This document shows, piece by piece, positions 9,237 to 17,929 of a stretch of 64,000 bases of DNA (positions are counted from its first letter, which is position 1; every line of letters begins with the position of its first letter). The stretch spans positions 1-64,000 of the forward strand of contig JAXGNG010000001.1 in the NCBI GenBank assembly GCA_040768125.1, given 5' to 3'. The notes under the pieces are model-generated. The model ran no database searches and was not told where the DNA came from. It saw only the letters and a list, made by a program, of their open reading frames with translations. The stretch is from RBG-16-49-21 sp040768125 (GTDB lineage Bacteria > Spirochaetota > UBA4802 > UBA5550). Made by a program: the position numbers and the translations under genes.

Positions 9237-10031
9237 CTATTTCTTTTTAAACAAGCAACGTATGGTTTCAAAATCAGTGTGATTATAGACAAGGCAGTAA
9301 TCAGGCAGTTCATATTCATTCATCATTATTTCTCGTACGCGAACCTCGCCTTTTTCAAGATAGCGAATCCTTCCTCCCGCCTTTTGCACTATCGGGATCG
9401 ATCCGGCCCAGTCCCAGATGTGTGATTTCCCAACAAACGCGAGTGTGCGATTTCTCGCATTGTCGATAGTGAGACAGGCCTGAAGCGCCGTAGAGCCAAG
9501 GTTTCTAATTTTCCCGGGGAAGGATATCGAAAAATCATGGAACACTTCCGACGCGTAGAAAAGATTTGTCTCGCTGTCAATTGAGTCATTCATTACGGCC
9601 TGTATCGGTTTCCCGTTCAGGAAGGATCGCTCCCCGTCGTTGTAGAACATCATCCTGAAGCCAGGTGAATAGACAAACCCGTGGAGCGGAACCTCTCCCC
9701 GAAAGATGCCGATGGAGACGCACCAGACCGGAAGATACATGCTGTACATGGCGGTGCCGTCTATGGGATCTATGATGGCATAGAGGCCTTCATCATCGAT
9801 TCTTCCCGGCGGTTTCTCGCAGTTCTCCTCATGGATGCACACCGCATCACTGAAATATGATGTTATTCCCTCAATGACCATGTCCTGGACCGTCAGATCG
9901 GCTCGAGTGACAATGGAGGTGTCCTGTTTTCTTGAAACCTCGACGCCCTCATCCTGCATCCTCTGGGCCGTGTCACCCGCCCTGATCACCAGGGATTTAA
10001 GAAATTCGATGTCACCCGCCGATAGGTACAC
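9237..10031 (-). CDS. Inositol monophosphatase family protein
   Basis: A 264-residue Mg2+-dependent phosphatase of the inositol monophosphatase/FBPase/CysQ superfamily. Metal-binding motifs are present: EEN (HEENCEKP, about residue 92), DPIDGTAMY (about 110-118) and WDWAGSIPI near residue 212. It may act on inositol-1-phosphate, histidinol-phosphate, PAP or a sugar phosphate; the sequence does not decide. The start is GTG at 10031 with GGGGA seven bases upstream. It is monocistronic or loosely linked, with gaps of 95 bases upstream and 163 downstream. Confidence 0.88.
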   Translation of the reverse strand: MYLSAGDIEFLKSLVIRAGDTAQRMQDEGVEVSRKQDTSIVTRADLTVQDMVIEGITSYFSDAVCIHEENCEKPPGRIDDEGLYAIIDPIDGTAMYSMYLPVWCVSIGIFRGEVPLHGFVYSPGFRMMFYNDGERSFLNGKPIQAVMNDSIDSETNLFYASEVFHDFSISFPGKIRNLGSTALQACLTIDNARNRTLAFVGKSHIWDWAGSIPIVQKAGGRIRYLEKGEVRVREIMMNEYELPDYCLVYNHTDFETIRCLFKKK

Positions 10032-10126
10032 GTTTCATTCCCCATTATTTTTCATACGCCCATCATTTCTCTCAAATCCGGGGTAGTGCCCCTGTTCCCC
10101 CAGCGAGGCAGGGCTCCCCGCAGAAT

Positions 10127-10654
10127 TTATATAAACTGCAGGCTTTTTGCAATTTTATGAAAAACCGGCGCAAGGGAAGAATAATTTTCATCCTGCGCTA
10201 TCCCGGTAATGACGATGAATGCCTCCCCTCTCTTCACCACATAGACCACGGCCCGGTAGCCGAAATCATTTATCACGTAATGATAGGTAAAATATCGCGC
10301 CGGGATTCCGCCGATCAGTGCCTCTTCCCTGTTGGAAAATTTTATTCCCCCCAGCCTTCCCATTAATTGTATTTGTGATTCCACATATGTGTCAAGGTCG
10401 ACCGATCCCATCGATGTATCGACCACCACGTTAAGGTTTTGGTGGATAATGATATCGGAACCGGCATCCGGCAGCTCGGCCATTATTCTGGTGCCCCTGG
10501 AATGCTCGTGGACCTTCCACGCATCGGGAATCAGGATTGAGAAACCGTCATCAACACAGTGAATGCGTCTATCTTCCCCGTGCGTGCAGTGAGCAATGAC
10601 CAGGGAAAATGCCGCCATCATCAGGGCGGTCTTCCCCCACCTCAGCAATCCCAT
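10127..10654 (-). CDS. Exported DcrB/PsbP-like small protein
   Basis: A 175-residue protein with an N-terminal signal sequence (MGLLRWGKTALMMAAFSLVIAHC). The Cys after IAH could be a relaxed lipobox, which spirochaetes tolerate better than enterics. The mature part reads DDGFSILIPDAWKV, then GGIPARYFTYHYV and IVITGIAQDENYSSLAPVFH, with a final SLQFI. This is the layout of DcrB/DUF1795/PsbP-type single-domain proteins. Function unknown. The start ATG 10654 follows a GAGGAAGGA. It lies after the exporter operon, separated from it by a strong hairpin. Confidence 0.7.
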   Translation of the reverse strand: MGLLRWGKTALMMAAFSLVIAHCTHGEDRRIHCVDDGFSILIPDAWKVHEHSRGTRIMAELPDAGSDIIIHQNLNVVVDTSMGSVDLDTYVESQIQLMGRLGGIKFSNREEALIGGIPARYFTYHYVINDFGYRAVVYVVKRGEAFIVITGIAQDENYSSLAPVFHKIAKSLQFI

Positions 10655-10668
10655 TTCCTTCCTCTGCC

Positions 10669-10700
10669 GGCCCCCTCAAGCCGCAGGCTCGATGGGGGCC
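10669..10700. other. Strong GC hairpin between exporter operon and next gene
   Basis: GGCCCCC at 10669-10675 pairs with GGGGGCC at 10694-10700, and an inner arm TCAAGCC/GGCTCGA nearly completes the stem. It lies between the end of the last exporter gene (10722) and the start of the exported protein (10654). No T-run follows on either strand, so it is not a classical Rho-independent terminator. It could be an attenuator or an RNA-stability element. Confidence 0.5.
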
Positions 10701-10721
10701 TGGACACTACCGCGTTGATAT

Positions 10722-11654
10722 TCAGCGGGAATATCTTCTCGCACTGCTGACGAATACGTCTTCAAGGCCGGGCTGTACTTTTCGTATTGCAACCCGATCC
10801 CTCTTTTCCTTTACAAAATAATTATTCAGAAGCTTCGTCGCCGGCACGTCGCGATCGCAGATGATGTGAATATCGCTGCCGAAGATGGCCGCCTCTATGA
10901 TAAAGTCAAGGTATCGGATTCGTTCAAAGGTTTCAATAAAATTTTCGACGGTGATTGAATATACCGCGTATGGAAACGCCGCCTTCAACTCGTCAGGAGA
11001 GCCGAGCGCGATCATGTTCCCCGCGATGATGAGCGCAATCCTGCCGCAGTGCTCGGCCTCGTCCATGTAATGGGTGGTAACGAATACCGTTTTACCCTCT
11101 TCTGAGAACCTGTATATAATCTCCCAGAAATTTCTTCTCATGATAGGGTCCACGCCCGACGTGGGCTCATCGAGGAAAAGAATCTCTGGATCATGCAGTA
11201 TGGCCGCGCCCAAAGCCAGGCGCTGTTTCACACCCCCGGGAAGTTTTTTCACCAGGGACTTTTCCATTCCGTCATCGATCCCCGCCATATCAACGACCTT
11301 TTGAATGGCCTCTTTCAATCGCCCCACCCCGAGTCCGTACACGCTTCCGAAAAACTCAAGGTTTTCCCTCACCGTGAGGTCCTCATAGAGGCTGAATCGC
11401 TGTGACATGTATCCGATCACGTTTTTTATCCCGTCCTGTTCGGTGACGATGTCGTGCCCCGCCACGGTTCCGACGCCCGCGGAAGGGGTGAGTATGCCGC
11501 AGAGCATTTTGATTGTGGTGCTTTTACCCGCGCCGTTGGGACCGAGAAAACCGAAGATTTCCCCCTTCCCCACCTCGAGACTGATTTCATTTACCGCGGT
11601 GAAATCGCCGAATGTTTTCGTGAGATTGTGCAATACCACGGCACCTTTCATCAC
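10722..11654 (-). CDS. ABC-2 exporter ATPase subunit (second ATPase)
   Basis: A 310-residue ABC ATPase of the multidrug ABC-2 exporter. Walker A is GFLGPNGAGKSTT, the Q-loop region is MSQRF, the signature is LPGGVKQRL (Pro replaces the usual Ser of LSGGQ), Walker B is ILFLDEPTSGVDP, and the switch His is in VTTHYMDE. The start overlaps the upstream permease by four bases. It corresponds to one half of E. coli YbhF, a tandem-ATPase fusion; here the two halves are separate genes at opposite ends of the transporter block. It is the last gene of the operon. Confidence 0.93.
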   Translation of the reverse strand: MMKGAVVLHNLTKTFGDFTAVNEISLEVGKGEIFGFLGPNGAGKSTTIKMLCGILTPSAGVGTVAGHDIVTEQDGIKNVIGYMSQRFSLYEDLTVRENLEFFGSVYGLGVGRLKEAIQKVVDMAGIDDGMEKSLVKKLPGGVKQRLALGAAILHDPEILFLDEPTSGVDPIMRRNFWEIIYRFSEEGKTVFVTTHYMDEAEHCGRIALIIAGNMIALGSPDELKAAFPYAVYSITVENFIETFERIRYLDFIIEAAIFGSDIHIICDRDVPATKLLNNYFVKEKRDRVAIRKVQPGLEDVFVSSARRYSR

Positions 11655-12835
11655 TCGATCCTCCTTCCCAGTCTCCGCGCGCTAAGAATGAAGAGCAGGC
11701 CTCCGATAACAGAGAGCGCAAGCAGCTCTTTCCAGAGGACCAGGACGCCGACGCCCTTGAGGAACACGCCCCGTATTATGACGATGAAATACAAGAGGGG
11801 ATTCAACCATGTGATCGCCTGAATCGTTTCCGGCATCACGTAGACGGGAAACACGAATCCTGAAAAGAGTATGGCCGGTATAAAGAAAAGAAAGAATGAC
11901 ATCATCGCCTGCTGCTGTGTCCTGGATACTGTGGAAATATATATTCCCACCGCCAGGGTCGAAAGAATGTAGACAAGCCCTGCGGCAAGAAGAAACACGG
12001 CACTGCCCTTGAACGGCACGTCGAACCAGGCTATTGCGACGATCGTCACCAGCACCATGTCGATGCATCCGATGACAGCGAAGGGTATCGTTTTCCCGAG
12101 GATAAACTCGACAGGGCGGATAGGCGATACGATAATCTGCTCCATGGTACCCAACTCCCGCTCTTTCACGATCGACATCGAGGTCAGCATGACGGTTATC
12201 AGGCTCACGATAAACCCGATGATGCCCGGCAGAAAGAAATTCCTGCTCAGGAGGGATGGGTTGTAAAAGGTCCGTTCAATCATCCTCACTCCGGTTCCCG
12301 GCGGCGGAGCGCCGCCTCCGGAAGCGCCCCTCTCCTGGATCGACCTTATCAGAAGCGCCATTCGTATCCTGTCGCGATAATACACGGAGAAAAAACCCTG
12401 CAGAATTTCCCCGGCATAGGCGGCAATCACCGCCGCCCGGTTTGAATCGGTACCGTCCACGATAAGCTGCAGTTCACCCTGCTTCCCCGCCTTCACCATC
12501 TTCGATAAGCCGCGTCCCAGGCGAAGGCATGCCTCGGCTTCACCCCGGGCGAGAACCGGCTCGATCTCGTTCTCCGTTTCAATATACTTCTGCAACCTGA
12601 AATACCCTGACGCCGTCATTTTTTCAATCACCCCTCGGCTCATGGCGCTCCTGTCCTCGTCGCATACCGCAAGCCTAATATCCTTCACGTCGGTACTGAT
12701 CGCGTATCCGAAAAGGAGAACCATAATCAGCGGCGAACCGAACATGATTCCCCTCATGCGGAAGTCCCGAAAGGCCTGGGCAAACTCCTTTTTAACAATG
12801 CTTATGACGATTGATTTTCTAATACCTCGTCTCAT
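11651..12835 (-). CDS. ABC-2 exporter permease (YbhR/YbhS-like), second
   Basis: A 394-residue inner-membrane permease of the ABC-2 type. It has an N-terminal helix (GIMFGSPLIMVLLFGYAIS) and a large periplasmic region of about 45-200 (DVKDIRLAVCDEDRSAM, LQLIVDGTDSNRAA). Five to six C-terminal helices follow, around the conserved EIIVSPIRP-like block (REGTMEQ-type: RELGTMEQIIVSPIRPVEF). Paired with the other permease it would form the membrane pore. It starts ten bases after the first permease and overlaps the last ATPase by four bases. Confidence 0.93.
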   Translation of the reverse strand: MRRGIRKSIVISIVKKEFAQAFRDFRMRGIMFGSPLIMVLLFGYAISTDVKDIRLAVCDEDRSAMSRGVIEKMTASGYFRLQKYIETENEIEPVLARGEAEACLRLGRGLSKMVKAGKQGELQLIVDGTDSNRAAVIAAYAGEILQGFFSVYYRDRIRMALLIRSIQERGASGGGAPPPGTGVRMIERTFYNPSLLSRNFFLPGIIGFIVSLITVMLTSMSIVKERELGTMEQIIVSPIRPVEFILGKTIPFAVIGCIDMVLVTIVAIAWFDVPFKGSAVFLLAAGLVYILSTLAVGIYISTVSRTQQQAMMSFFLFFIPAILFSGFVFPVYVMPETIQAITWLNPLLYFIVIIRGVFLKGVGVLVLWKELLALSVIGGLLFILSARRLGRRIE

Positions 12836-12845
12836 CTTTCCACCA

Positions 12846-13994
12846 TCAATTACCCGGAAGTCTCGGCCTGAACTGTTTAATGGCCAACCCCGTCATCACG
12901 GTGCTGAAGATCGCCAGAAAGACTATCTGTGCCCATAGTATCATGGCGCCCACGCCCTTAAGGGCGATGCCCTTCAGCAAAGTTATCAGATATTTGGCAG
13001 GTATGACATACGTAACCGCCTGGACCGCCACGGGCATGTCGGATATGGGGAATATGAAATCTGAAAGAATGAATGACGGAAGATACGTCGCCACAATCGC
13101 GAACTGCACGGAAAGCACCTGAACCCGCGTCGCTGATGAAATTGCGATACCCATGCTCGAAGTACCGATGAGGAAAAGCAAGGACACCAGCAGCATTTCA
13201 ATAAATCCACCACGGAAGGGTACGTCGAACAGGAAATGTCCTATCGTGATCCCGGCGATTACGTCAAGCATGCCGATGACGAGATACGGGGCCATTTTCC
13301 CGAGGACCACTTCGTGGGCCCTCACGGGCGTGGTAATAAGAGTCTCCATGGTGCCGCGTTCCCATTCGCGGGATATCGTCAACGAGGTTATCATCGCAGA
13401 GATGATTGCCAGTATCAACACGACAAGGCCGGGGACAATGTAATTTTTGCTCTTCAGCTCGGGATTATACCAGACCCTGCTTTTAAGAACAACCGGCTCC
13501 ACAACACCCGCGATCCCGCTTTTCGCGAGGTCATGATGCCTCATGGATGCGTTGAATTCGTGGGTCATGGCGCGCGCGTATCCCGTGGCGATCATCGCCG
13601 AAGTAGAATCCGATCCGTCAACGAGAAGCTGCACGTCCGCGGGCTTGCCCCGAGAAAGTCGTTTCTGAAATCCGGGCGGGATCACGACGGCCAATTTGAT
13701 TCTACCCCCATCAAGGAGCCGGTCGATTTCTTTCCTGTTTTCGATCATGCCCGCCATGGTAAGATATTCGGTTTGCGACAACGACCCGACATACTCGCGG
13801 GAAACCCTGCTTTTGTCATGGTCAAGGACCCCGAACCGCACACCCCTCACGTCGACGTTAAGGGCATAACCGAAAAGAACCACCAGCAGGGCAGGTGCGA
13901 TAAGCGCAAGGACAAGACTCCTGGTATCCCTCCTGATCTGTTTCCATTCCTTGGCGGCAAGAGCCGCCATGCGAGTAATCCCTCCCGCCTTCAC
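12846..13994 (-). CDS. ABC-2 exporter permease (YbhR/YbhS-like), first
   Basis: A 382-residue ABC-2 permease. The first helix is SLVLALIAPALLVVLFGYAL. The periplasmic part contains FGVLDHDKSRVSREY and VQLLVDGSDSTSAM, the same motif as in the partner permease. The conserved cytoplasmic block is REWERGTMETLITTPVRAHE, followed by five helices. It overlaps the upstream ATPase by four bases. The two permeases are paralogous and likely form a heterodimer. Confidence 0.93.
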   Translation of the reverse strand: MKAGGITRMAALAAKEWKQIRRDTRSLVLALIAPALLVVLFGYALNVDVRGVRFGVLDHDKSRVSREYVGSLSQTEYLTMAGMIENRKEIDRLLDGGRIKLAVVIPPGFQKRLSRGKPADVQLLVDGSDSTSAMIATGYARAMTHEFNASMRHHDLAKSGIAGVVEPVVLKSRVWYNPELKSKNYIVPGLVVLILAIISAMITSLTISREWERGTMETLITTPVRAHEVVLGKMAPYLVIGMLDVIAGITIGHFLFDVPFRGGFIEMLLVSLLFLIGTSSMGIAISSATRVQVLSVQFAIVATYLPSFILSDFIFPISDMPVAVQAVTYVIPAKYLITLLKGIALKGVGAMILWAQIVFLAIFSTVMTGLAIKQFRPRLPGN

Positions 13995-14905
13995 CGTCCT
14001 TCTCCCCCGATGATATCAATGAAGCTGTCCTCCAGTCGCGGTTGCGCCGCTTCCACGCTGCGGACCATAATCCCTTCTTTTTCAAGGAGGGCCCGCACCG
14101 TTTTTTTCATCGCGCCTGTTCCGCGGACATACACGCGGACCGTATTCCCGGTTCTGATGGCGCGCATGCCCCCGCGCTCCATGAGGGCCCGCTGCGCCCT
14201 CCGAGAATCGGACACGACGATCTCGAGCATGCCCGTTCTCTTCTCGTTTCGTATTGACTCAGGCGATCCGAGTCGTATGAATCGCCCGCCATGCATGAGG
14301 GCAACACGGTTGCTTCGCTCCGCTTCATCAAGATACGCCGTGGTGACCACGATGGATACACCGCGAGCAAGGAGGCCGTACAATATGTCCCAGAATTCCC
14401 TGCGCGAAACGGGATCCACCCCGTTGGTCGGCTCATCCAGCAAAAGCACCTTCGGTGTGCGGACAAGACAGCATGCCAGCCCCAGTTTCTGTTTCATCCC
14501 CCCTGAAAGGGCGCCCGCCAGTCTGTCCCTGAACGGTTCCAGTTTGCTGAAGGCATAAAGCCCCTCTATGCGTTTTTTTATCTCCTTCCGTGAGAGGAGA
14601 TAGATCCTCCCGAAAAAATAAATATTTTCTTCGACGGTAAGGTCCTCATAGAGGCCGAATCTCTGGGGCATGTAGGCGACCATTTCCTTGATCTGAAAGG
14701 GGCTGGTGTGTACATCTATTCCGTTAATTTCTATCGACCCGCTGTCCGGCTCCAGGATGGCCGACAACATGCGCAGGAGCGTGCTCTTGCCGGCCCCGTC
14801 CGGCCCCACGATGCCGAATATTTCACCGGGGCGTATCACGCAGTCCACTGAATCGACGGCCCTGTTCCCGCCGAAACTCTTGACGAGCCCGGATACACGT
14901 ATCAC
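13991..14905 (-). CDS. ABC-2 exporter ATPase subunit (first ATPase)
   Basis: A 304-residue ABC ATPase. Walker A is GIVGPDGAGKSTL (Asp in place of Asn, as in many YbhF-type proteins). The signature LSGGMKQKL is intact, Walker B is VLLLDEPTNGVDP, and VVTTAYLDE replaces the usual switch-His phrase TTH with TTA. It is coupled by four-base overlaps to the HlyD gene upstream and the permease downstream. The other ATPase in the operon keeps the switch His but has LPGG, so each may contribute one good half-site to an asymmetric dimer. That is inference from motif reading. Confidence 0.92.
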   Translation of the reverse strand: MIRVSGLVKSFGGNRAVDSVDCVIRPGEIFGIVGPDGAGKSTLLRMLSAILEPDSGSIEINGIDVHTSPFQIKEMVAYMPQRFGLYEDLTVEENIYFFGRIYLLSRKEIKKRIEGLYAFSKLEPFRDRLAGALSGGMKQKLGLACCLVRTPKVLLLDEPTNGVDPVSRREFWDILYGLLARGVSIVVTTAYLDEAERSNRVALMHGGRFIRLGSPESIRNEKRTGMLEIVVSDSRRAQRALMERGGMRAIRTGNTVRVYVRGTGAMKKTVRALLEKEGIMVRSVEAAQPRLEDSFIDIIGGEGR

Positions 14906-15708
14906 TTGCCTTCCTCCCTGATGATGACCGCGTCCGCGGGCATTCCGGGCTTGAGGAGAAGGTCTTGGTTGGGAATCTTGATTTTGACCGCGTACATGAG
15001 CTTGACCCTCTCCTCCTTCGTTTGAATCGTTTTCGGCGTGAATTCAGCCCTGTTCGATATGGTGACCACTTTCCCCCCGAATTGCTTTCCGGGGTATGAA
15101 TCAACGGTTATTGTCGCTTTCTGCCCGGGCTTTACCAGTCCCATTTTCTCCTCGCTGACGTAGATCTTTATCCACGCGTCTTCAAGATCTCCCACCGTCA
15201 TGATTGCCGCGCCGGGGAAGGCCACTTCCCCGACCTCGAGGTTTCTCGCAAGGACCACGCCGTCAATGGGCGATGCGATCACCGCGTTCTCGATTGCCGC
15301 GTTGATCTGTCCGTACCCGGCTTTCGCCACTCGATAGGCGGTCATGGCGTTGTCGTAATCCCTCCGGGATATCGCCCCCGTGGCATAGAGCTCTTTCGCG
15401 CGGTGCATGTTTCTTTCCGCGTTGTTCAAACCGGCCACCACCGAAAGCCTCTGGGCGTCCAGCTCGTCATAGGCGAGTTTCACGAGCACTTCACCATGGA
15501 TCACCCGGTCGCCCTCATCTCGGGTAAGCACGAGTATCCTCCCCGCCAGCTTCGAACCGATATCCACCTCTGTCACTTCGATGGTTCCCGATCCTTCTAT
15601 CCGTGAATCATCGACAACCAGATCCCGTATCACTTCAAAGTAAAGAATCGAGGCGGCCAGGGCGATCGCGACGATAATGATTGGCACTAATTTCTTTTTA
15701 TTCATCAT
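14902..15708 (-). CDS. HlyD-family periplasmic adaptor (YbhG-like)
   Basis: A 268-residue membrane-fusion protein. One N-terminal anchor (LVPIIIVAIALAASILYF) is followed by a lipoyl half (GSGTIEVTEVDIGSKLAGRI), a short alpha-hairpin (RNMHRAKELYATGAISRRDYDNAMTAY in part) and the second lipoyl half (VIASPIDGVVLARNLEVGEV). A beta-barrel region ends with LLLKPGMPADAVI. It bridges the inner-membrane ABC transporter to the TolC-type channel encoded just upstream. Four-base overlaps on both sides show tight coupling. Confidence 0.93.
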   Translation of the reverse strand: MMNKKKLVPIIIVAIALAASILYFEVIRDLVVDDSRIEGSGTIEVTEVDIGSKLAGRILVLTRDEGDRVIHGEVLVKLAYDELDAQRLSVVAGLNNAERNMHRAKELYATGAISRRDYDNAMTAYRVAKAGYGQINAAIENAVIASPIDGVVLARNLEVGEVAFPGAAIMTVGDLEDAWIKIYVSEEKMGLVKPGQKATITVDSYPGKQFGGKVVTISNRAEFTPKTIQTKEERVKLMYAVKIKIPNQDLLLKPGMPADAVIIREEGK

Positions 15709-17123
15709 TTGTCTCCCTTCAACAACAACCCGACGTCTTCTATTCCCGTCTCTCTCTTCAATTTCGCCAGAGAGAGATGATAATCATTAACCCCCTTAAT
15801 GAAGCCTGCCCGGGCCTGCGTCAACGCCACCTGGGCTCCGAAGAGATCGGCACTCGTTATCACGCCCGCGCGATAGCTTTCCCTCGCGATTCGCAGGCCT
15901 TCCCTGGCGGTCTCGACATTTTCCCGATGCGAATCGATGCTACGGTGCGCGGTGAGTAGACTCGAATACGATGACTTGATGGAAATGACAATGAGCCTTC
16001 TCACTTTTTCCAGTTCCGCCTCCGCTTCCTTCATCCTTTCATCTGCCTCCCGCTCCCGCGCCCGGGCCGAATCAACGGGAAGAAGCGAACCCCACCGGTA
16101 GGTCGCCGCGACGCGAACCTGCCAGTTTCCCTGCCATTTCCCGCTTCCGGCTATCCCTGACAGATCCAGATACCCAACACCTCCGGTCGTGGGCAAGTAC
16201 GCATCTCCGGAATTCGGGATTACGCGGTTGAATCCATAATACCCGCCGGCCATGAACGTAGGCCAGAGGTACTGGGAACTCTGAACGCCCTTGGCGTGTC
16301 CCGCGATTTCGCGTTTCAGTGAAAGCTGAATTATCTCAGGCCTGTTTCTCAGCGCTGCCCCTCCGATCCTTTTCTGAAACGCATCGATATCTTCTTCCGC
16401 CACGGGATATCGCTTCTTCTCCAGGACTTGCCTGTCGGCCCCATATACGTTCCCCTCGCCCCCAAGCTGGTAGTTGAAGGCCTCACGGGCGATGCGGCAA
16501 CGGTTCTCGGCTTCAAGCTGGAGCGGTTCCTGGCTCTTCAACCGCACCTGTGCCTGCAGCAGTGCAAAGCGCGACACGCTCCCCGTCCTATAGAGTACCT
16601 GCACATCTTTCAGGTGTTCCCTCAGAAGGGCAAGGGTATCGTTCCCAAGGTTCACCATCTCCTCGGCGAGTAAAAGGTTGAAATAGCTCTCGGTTGTCTT
16701 TAATTCAATCTCGCTCTGTATGCGCCTCACCTCTTCCGTGGCCGCGCGGTAACCTTTCCTTGACATCTGGAGCGCGTGATAAAATGAGCCGGGATTGATC
16801 CCGAATCTCAACTGAACGACCTTTACGTCGTACTGGCCATCTGCGAGGCTCAGGAACCCGCTTTCCGCTCCCTGCCTGGCGAGAGAGGCCTCAGACTCCA
16901 GGGCGGGGTACAGCAGGCCCCATGCCTGGTTGACCTTTTCCGATTCGGCTTTCTGCCTGTGGCGGGCAATCTCGTAATCGGGATTATTGTTCTTCGCAAT
17001 GGCCACCGCATCCTCAAGACTGATCACCAGAGGAGCCACCCGTGGATTCCCGCTTGCCCGGTGAACCAGGATGGCCGACTGCATGACCACTATCAGCGCC
17101 ACCACAAACGATAATCTTTCCAT
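15705..17123 (-). CDS. TolC-family outer-membrane efflux channel
   Basis: A 472-residue outer-membrane efflux protein with a signal peptide (MERLSFVVALIVVMQSAILV). It has two OEP repeats, each with long amphipathic helices: first SLEDAVAIAKNNNPDYEIAR through the LRE/KDVQVLYRTGSVSRF hairpin, second from RPEIIQLSLKREIAG to ITSADLFGAQVALTQA. It forms the exit duct for the HlyD/ABC-2 exporter. It is nine bases downstream of the tetR stop and therefore belongs to the same transcript. Confidence 0.92.
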   Translation of the reverse strand: MERLSFVVALIVVMQSAILVHRASGNPRVAPLVISLEDAVAIAKNNNPDYEIARHRQKAESEKVNQAWGLLYPALESEASLARQGAESGFLSLADGQYDVKVVQLRFGINPGSFYHALQMSRKGYRAATEEVRRIQSEIELKTTESYFNLLLAEEMVNLGNDTLALLREHLKDVQVLYRTGSVSRFALLQAQVRLKSQEPLQLEAENRCRIAREAFNYQLGGEGNVYGADRQVLEKKRYPVAEEDIDAFQKRIGGAALRNRPEIIQLSLKREIAGHAKGVQSSQYLWPTFMAGGYYGFNRVIPNSGDAYLPTTGGVGYLDLSGIAGSGKWQGNWQVRVAATYRWGSLLPVDSARAREREADERMKEAEAELEKVRRLIVISIKSSYSSLLTAHRSIDSHRENVETAREGLRIARESYRAGVITSADLFGAQVALTQARAGFIKGVNDYHLSLAKLKRETGIEDVGLLLKGDK

Positions 17124-17132
17124 TCTTCCTCC

Positions 17133-17738
17133 TTACCTCGCAAGGATCCCCGTTCTCAATACGCCCAGGAGGTTCTCCCTGAAGTCCCGCTTAAAATCAT
17201 CATGAAAGAATGCTTTCCCGAAATCGGTGTCAGAGAGGGTGATCCTTATCAGATTTGAAAAAACAACAGAACCGATCGTCTGCAAAAACGTGTAGTAGGG
17301 GACCACGGATCGGAAAATCCCCTTTTTGACACCCTCGGTAAAAATCCCTTCAACTTTTCCCATGAGTGGAATGATTACGTTTGGAAGCATGATCTTCTTG
17401 AAGTATTTTCCCCCGCTTGAAAGCTCTCGCAGCATGATGCGCACGAAATCCTGGTCCACCTCGTATACAAAATCAATGAACGCGCTCACCATGGCGTCCA
17501 GGCGGTCGTCCGGCCCGTTGCCATTCGATCCTGACGCCGCGATATGAGCGTGGAGCCTCGTATACATCTCCGACAGGACCGCCTCGTAAAGCTTTTCCTT
17601 GCTCTTGAAGTGGTAGTAAATCATCGCCTTATTCGCCTTGGCCTTTCTTGCGATCCGGTCAACACGGGCACCCTCGAAGCCATGGGACGCGAATTCCTTC
17701 ATCGCTGCATTCTTGATAGTGTCTTCACTCGAACCCAT
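17133..17738 (-). CDS. TetR-family repressor of the exporter operon
   Basis: A 201-residue repressor. The N-terminal helix-turn-helix reads TIKNAAMKEFASHGFEGARV, then RKAKANKAMIYYHFKSKEKL, the canonical TetR domain. The C-terminal ligand domain is of the CecR/YbiH type in length. The longest frame starts at a TTG at 17747. I prefer ATG 17738 because the TTG lies inside a tandem operator repeat and has no ribosome-binding site. As the first gene of the tetR-tolC-hlyD-ABC operon it probably represses itself and the pump. Confidence 0.9.
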   Translation of the reverse strand: MGSSEDTIKNAAMKEFASHGFEGARVDRIARKAKANKAMIYYHFKSKEKLYEAVLSEMYTRLHAHIAASGSNGNGPDDRLDAMVSAFIDFVYEVDQDFVRIMLRELSSGGKYFKKIMLPNVIIPLMGKVEGIFTEGVKKGIFRSVVPYYTFLQTIGSVVFSNLIRITLSDTDFGKAFFHDDFKRDFRENLLGVLRTGILAR

Positions 17739-17743
17739 ACTTA

Positions 17744-17777
17744 CCAACCATTTAGTTAAACCAACTATTTAGTTAAA
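17744..17777. promoter_or_regulatory. Tandem TetR-type operator upstream of tetR
   Basis: Two 17-base direct repeats abut perfectly, CCAACCATTTAGTTAAA (17744-17760) and CCAACTATTTAGTTAAA (17761-17777), differing at one base. Each contains a 12-base palindrome, AACTA-TT-TAGTT, perfect in the second copy and with one mismatch in the first. The site begins six bases upstream of the tetR ATG, where bound repressor would block the transcript. The short palindrome and autoregulatory position fit TetR-family operators. Binding itself is inferred. Confidence 0.75.
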
Positions 17778-17929
17778 TATATACTTATCTAATCTCAATG
17801 ACCATAACTTTTTCTCTTTTTTGGGGTTTTTTTTAATGCCGCATACAGACACTATTCATGGCCTGACCCATTTATTTCTTGAAAAATGGACGGATTATCC
17901 ATCCTGTCACAGGAGGAGAATTGCCGGAT

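Noticed and set aside
9101..9319. Minus-strand 72-codon frame with a hydrophobic start
   Set aside because: Overlaps the 3' end of the inositol-monophosphatase gene in another frame and has no ribosome-binding site that I can support.
13236..14558. Long plus-strand open frame (440 codons) over the exporter genes
   Set aside because: It is antisense to a permease and an ATPase with clear motifs, and its own translation is rich in Arg, His and Pro with no recognisable domain.
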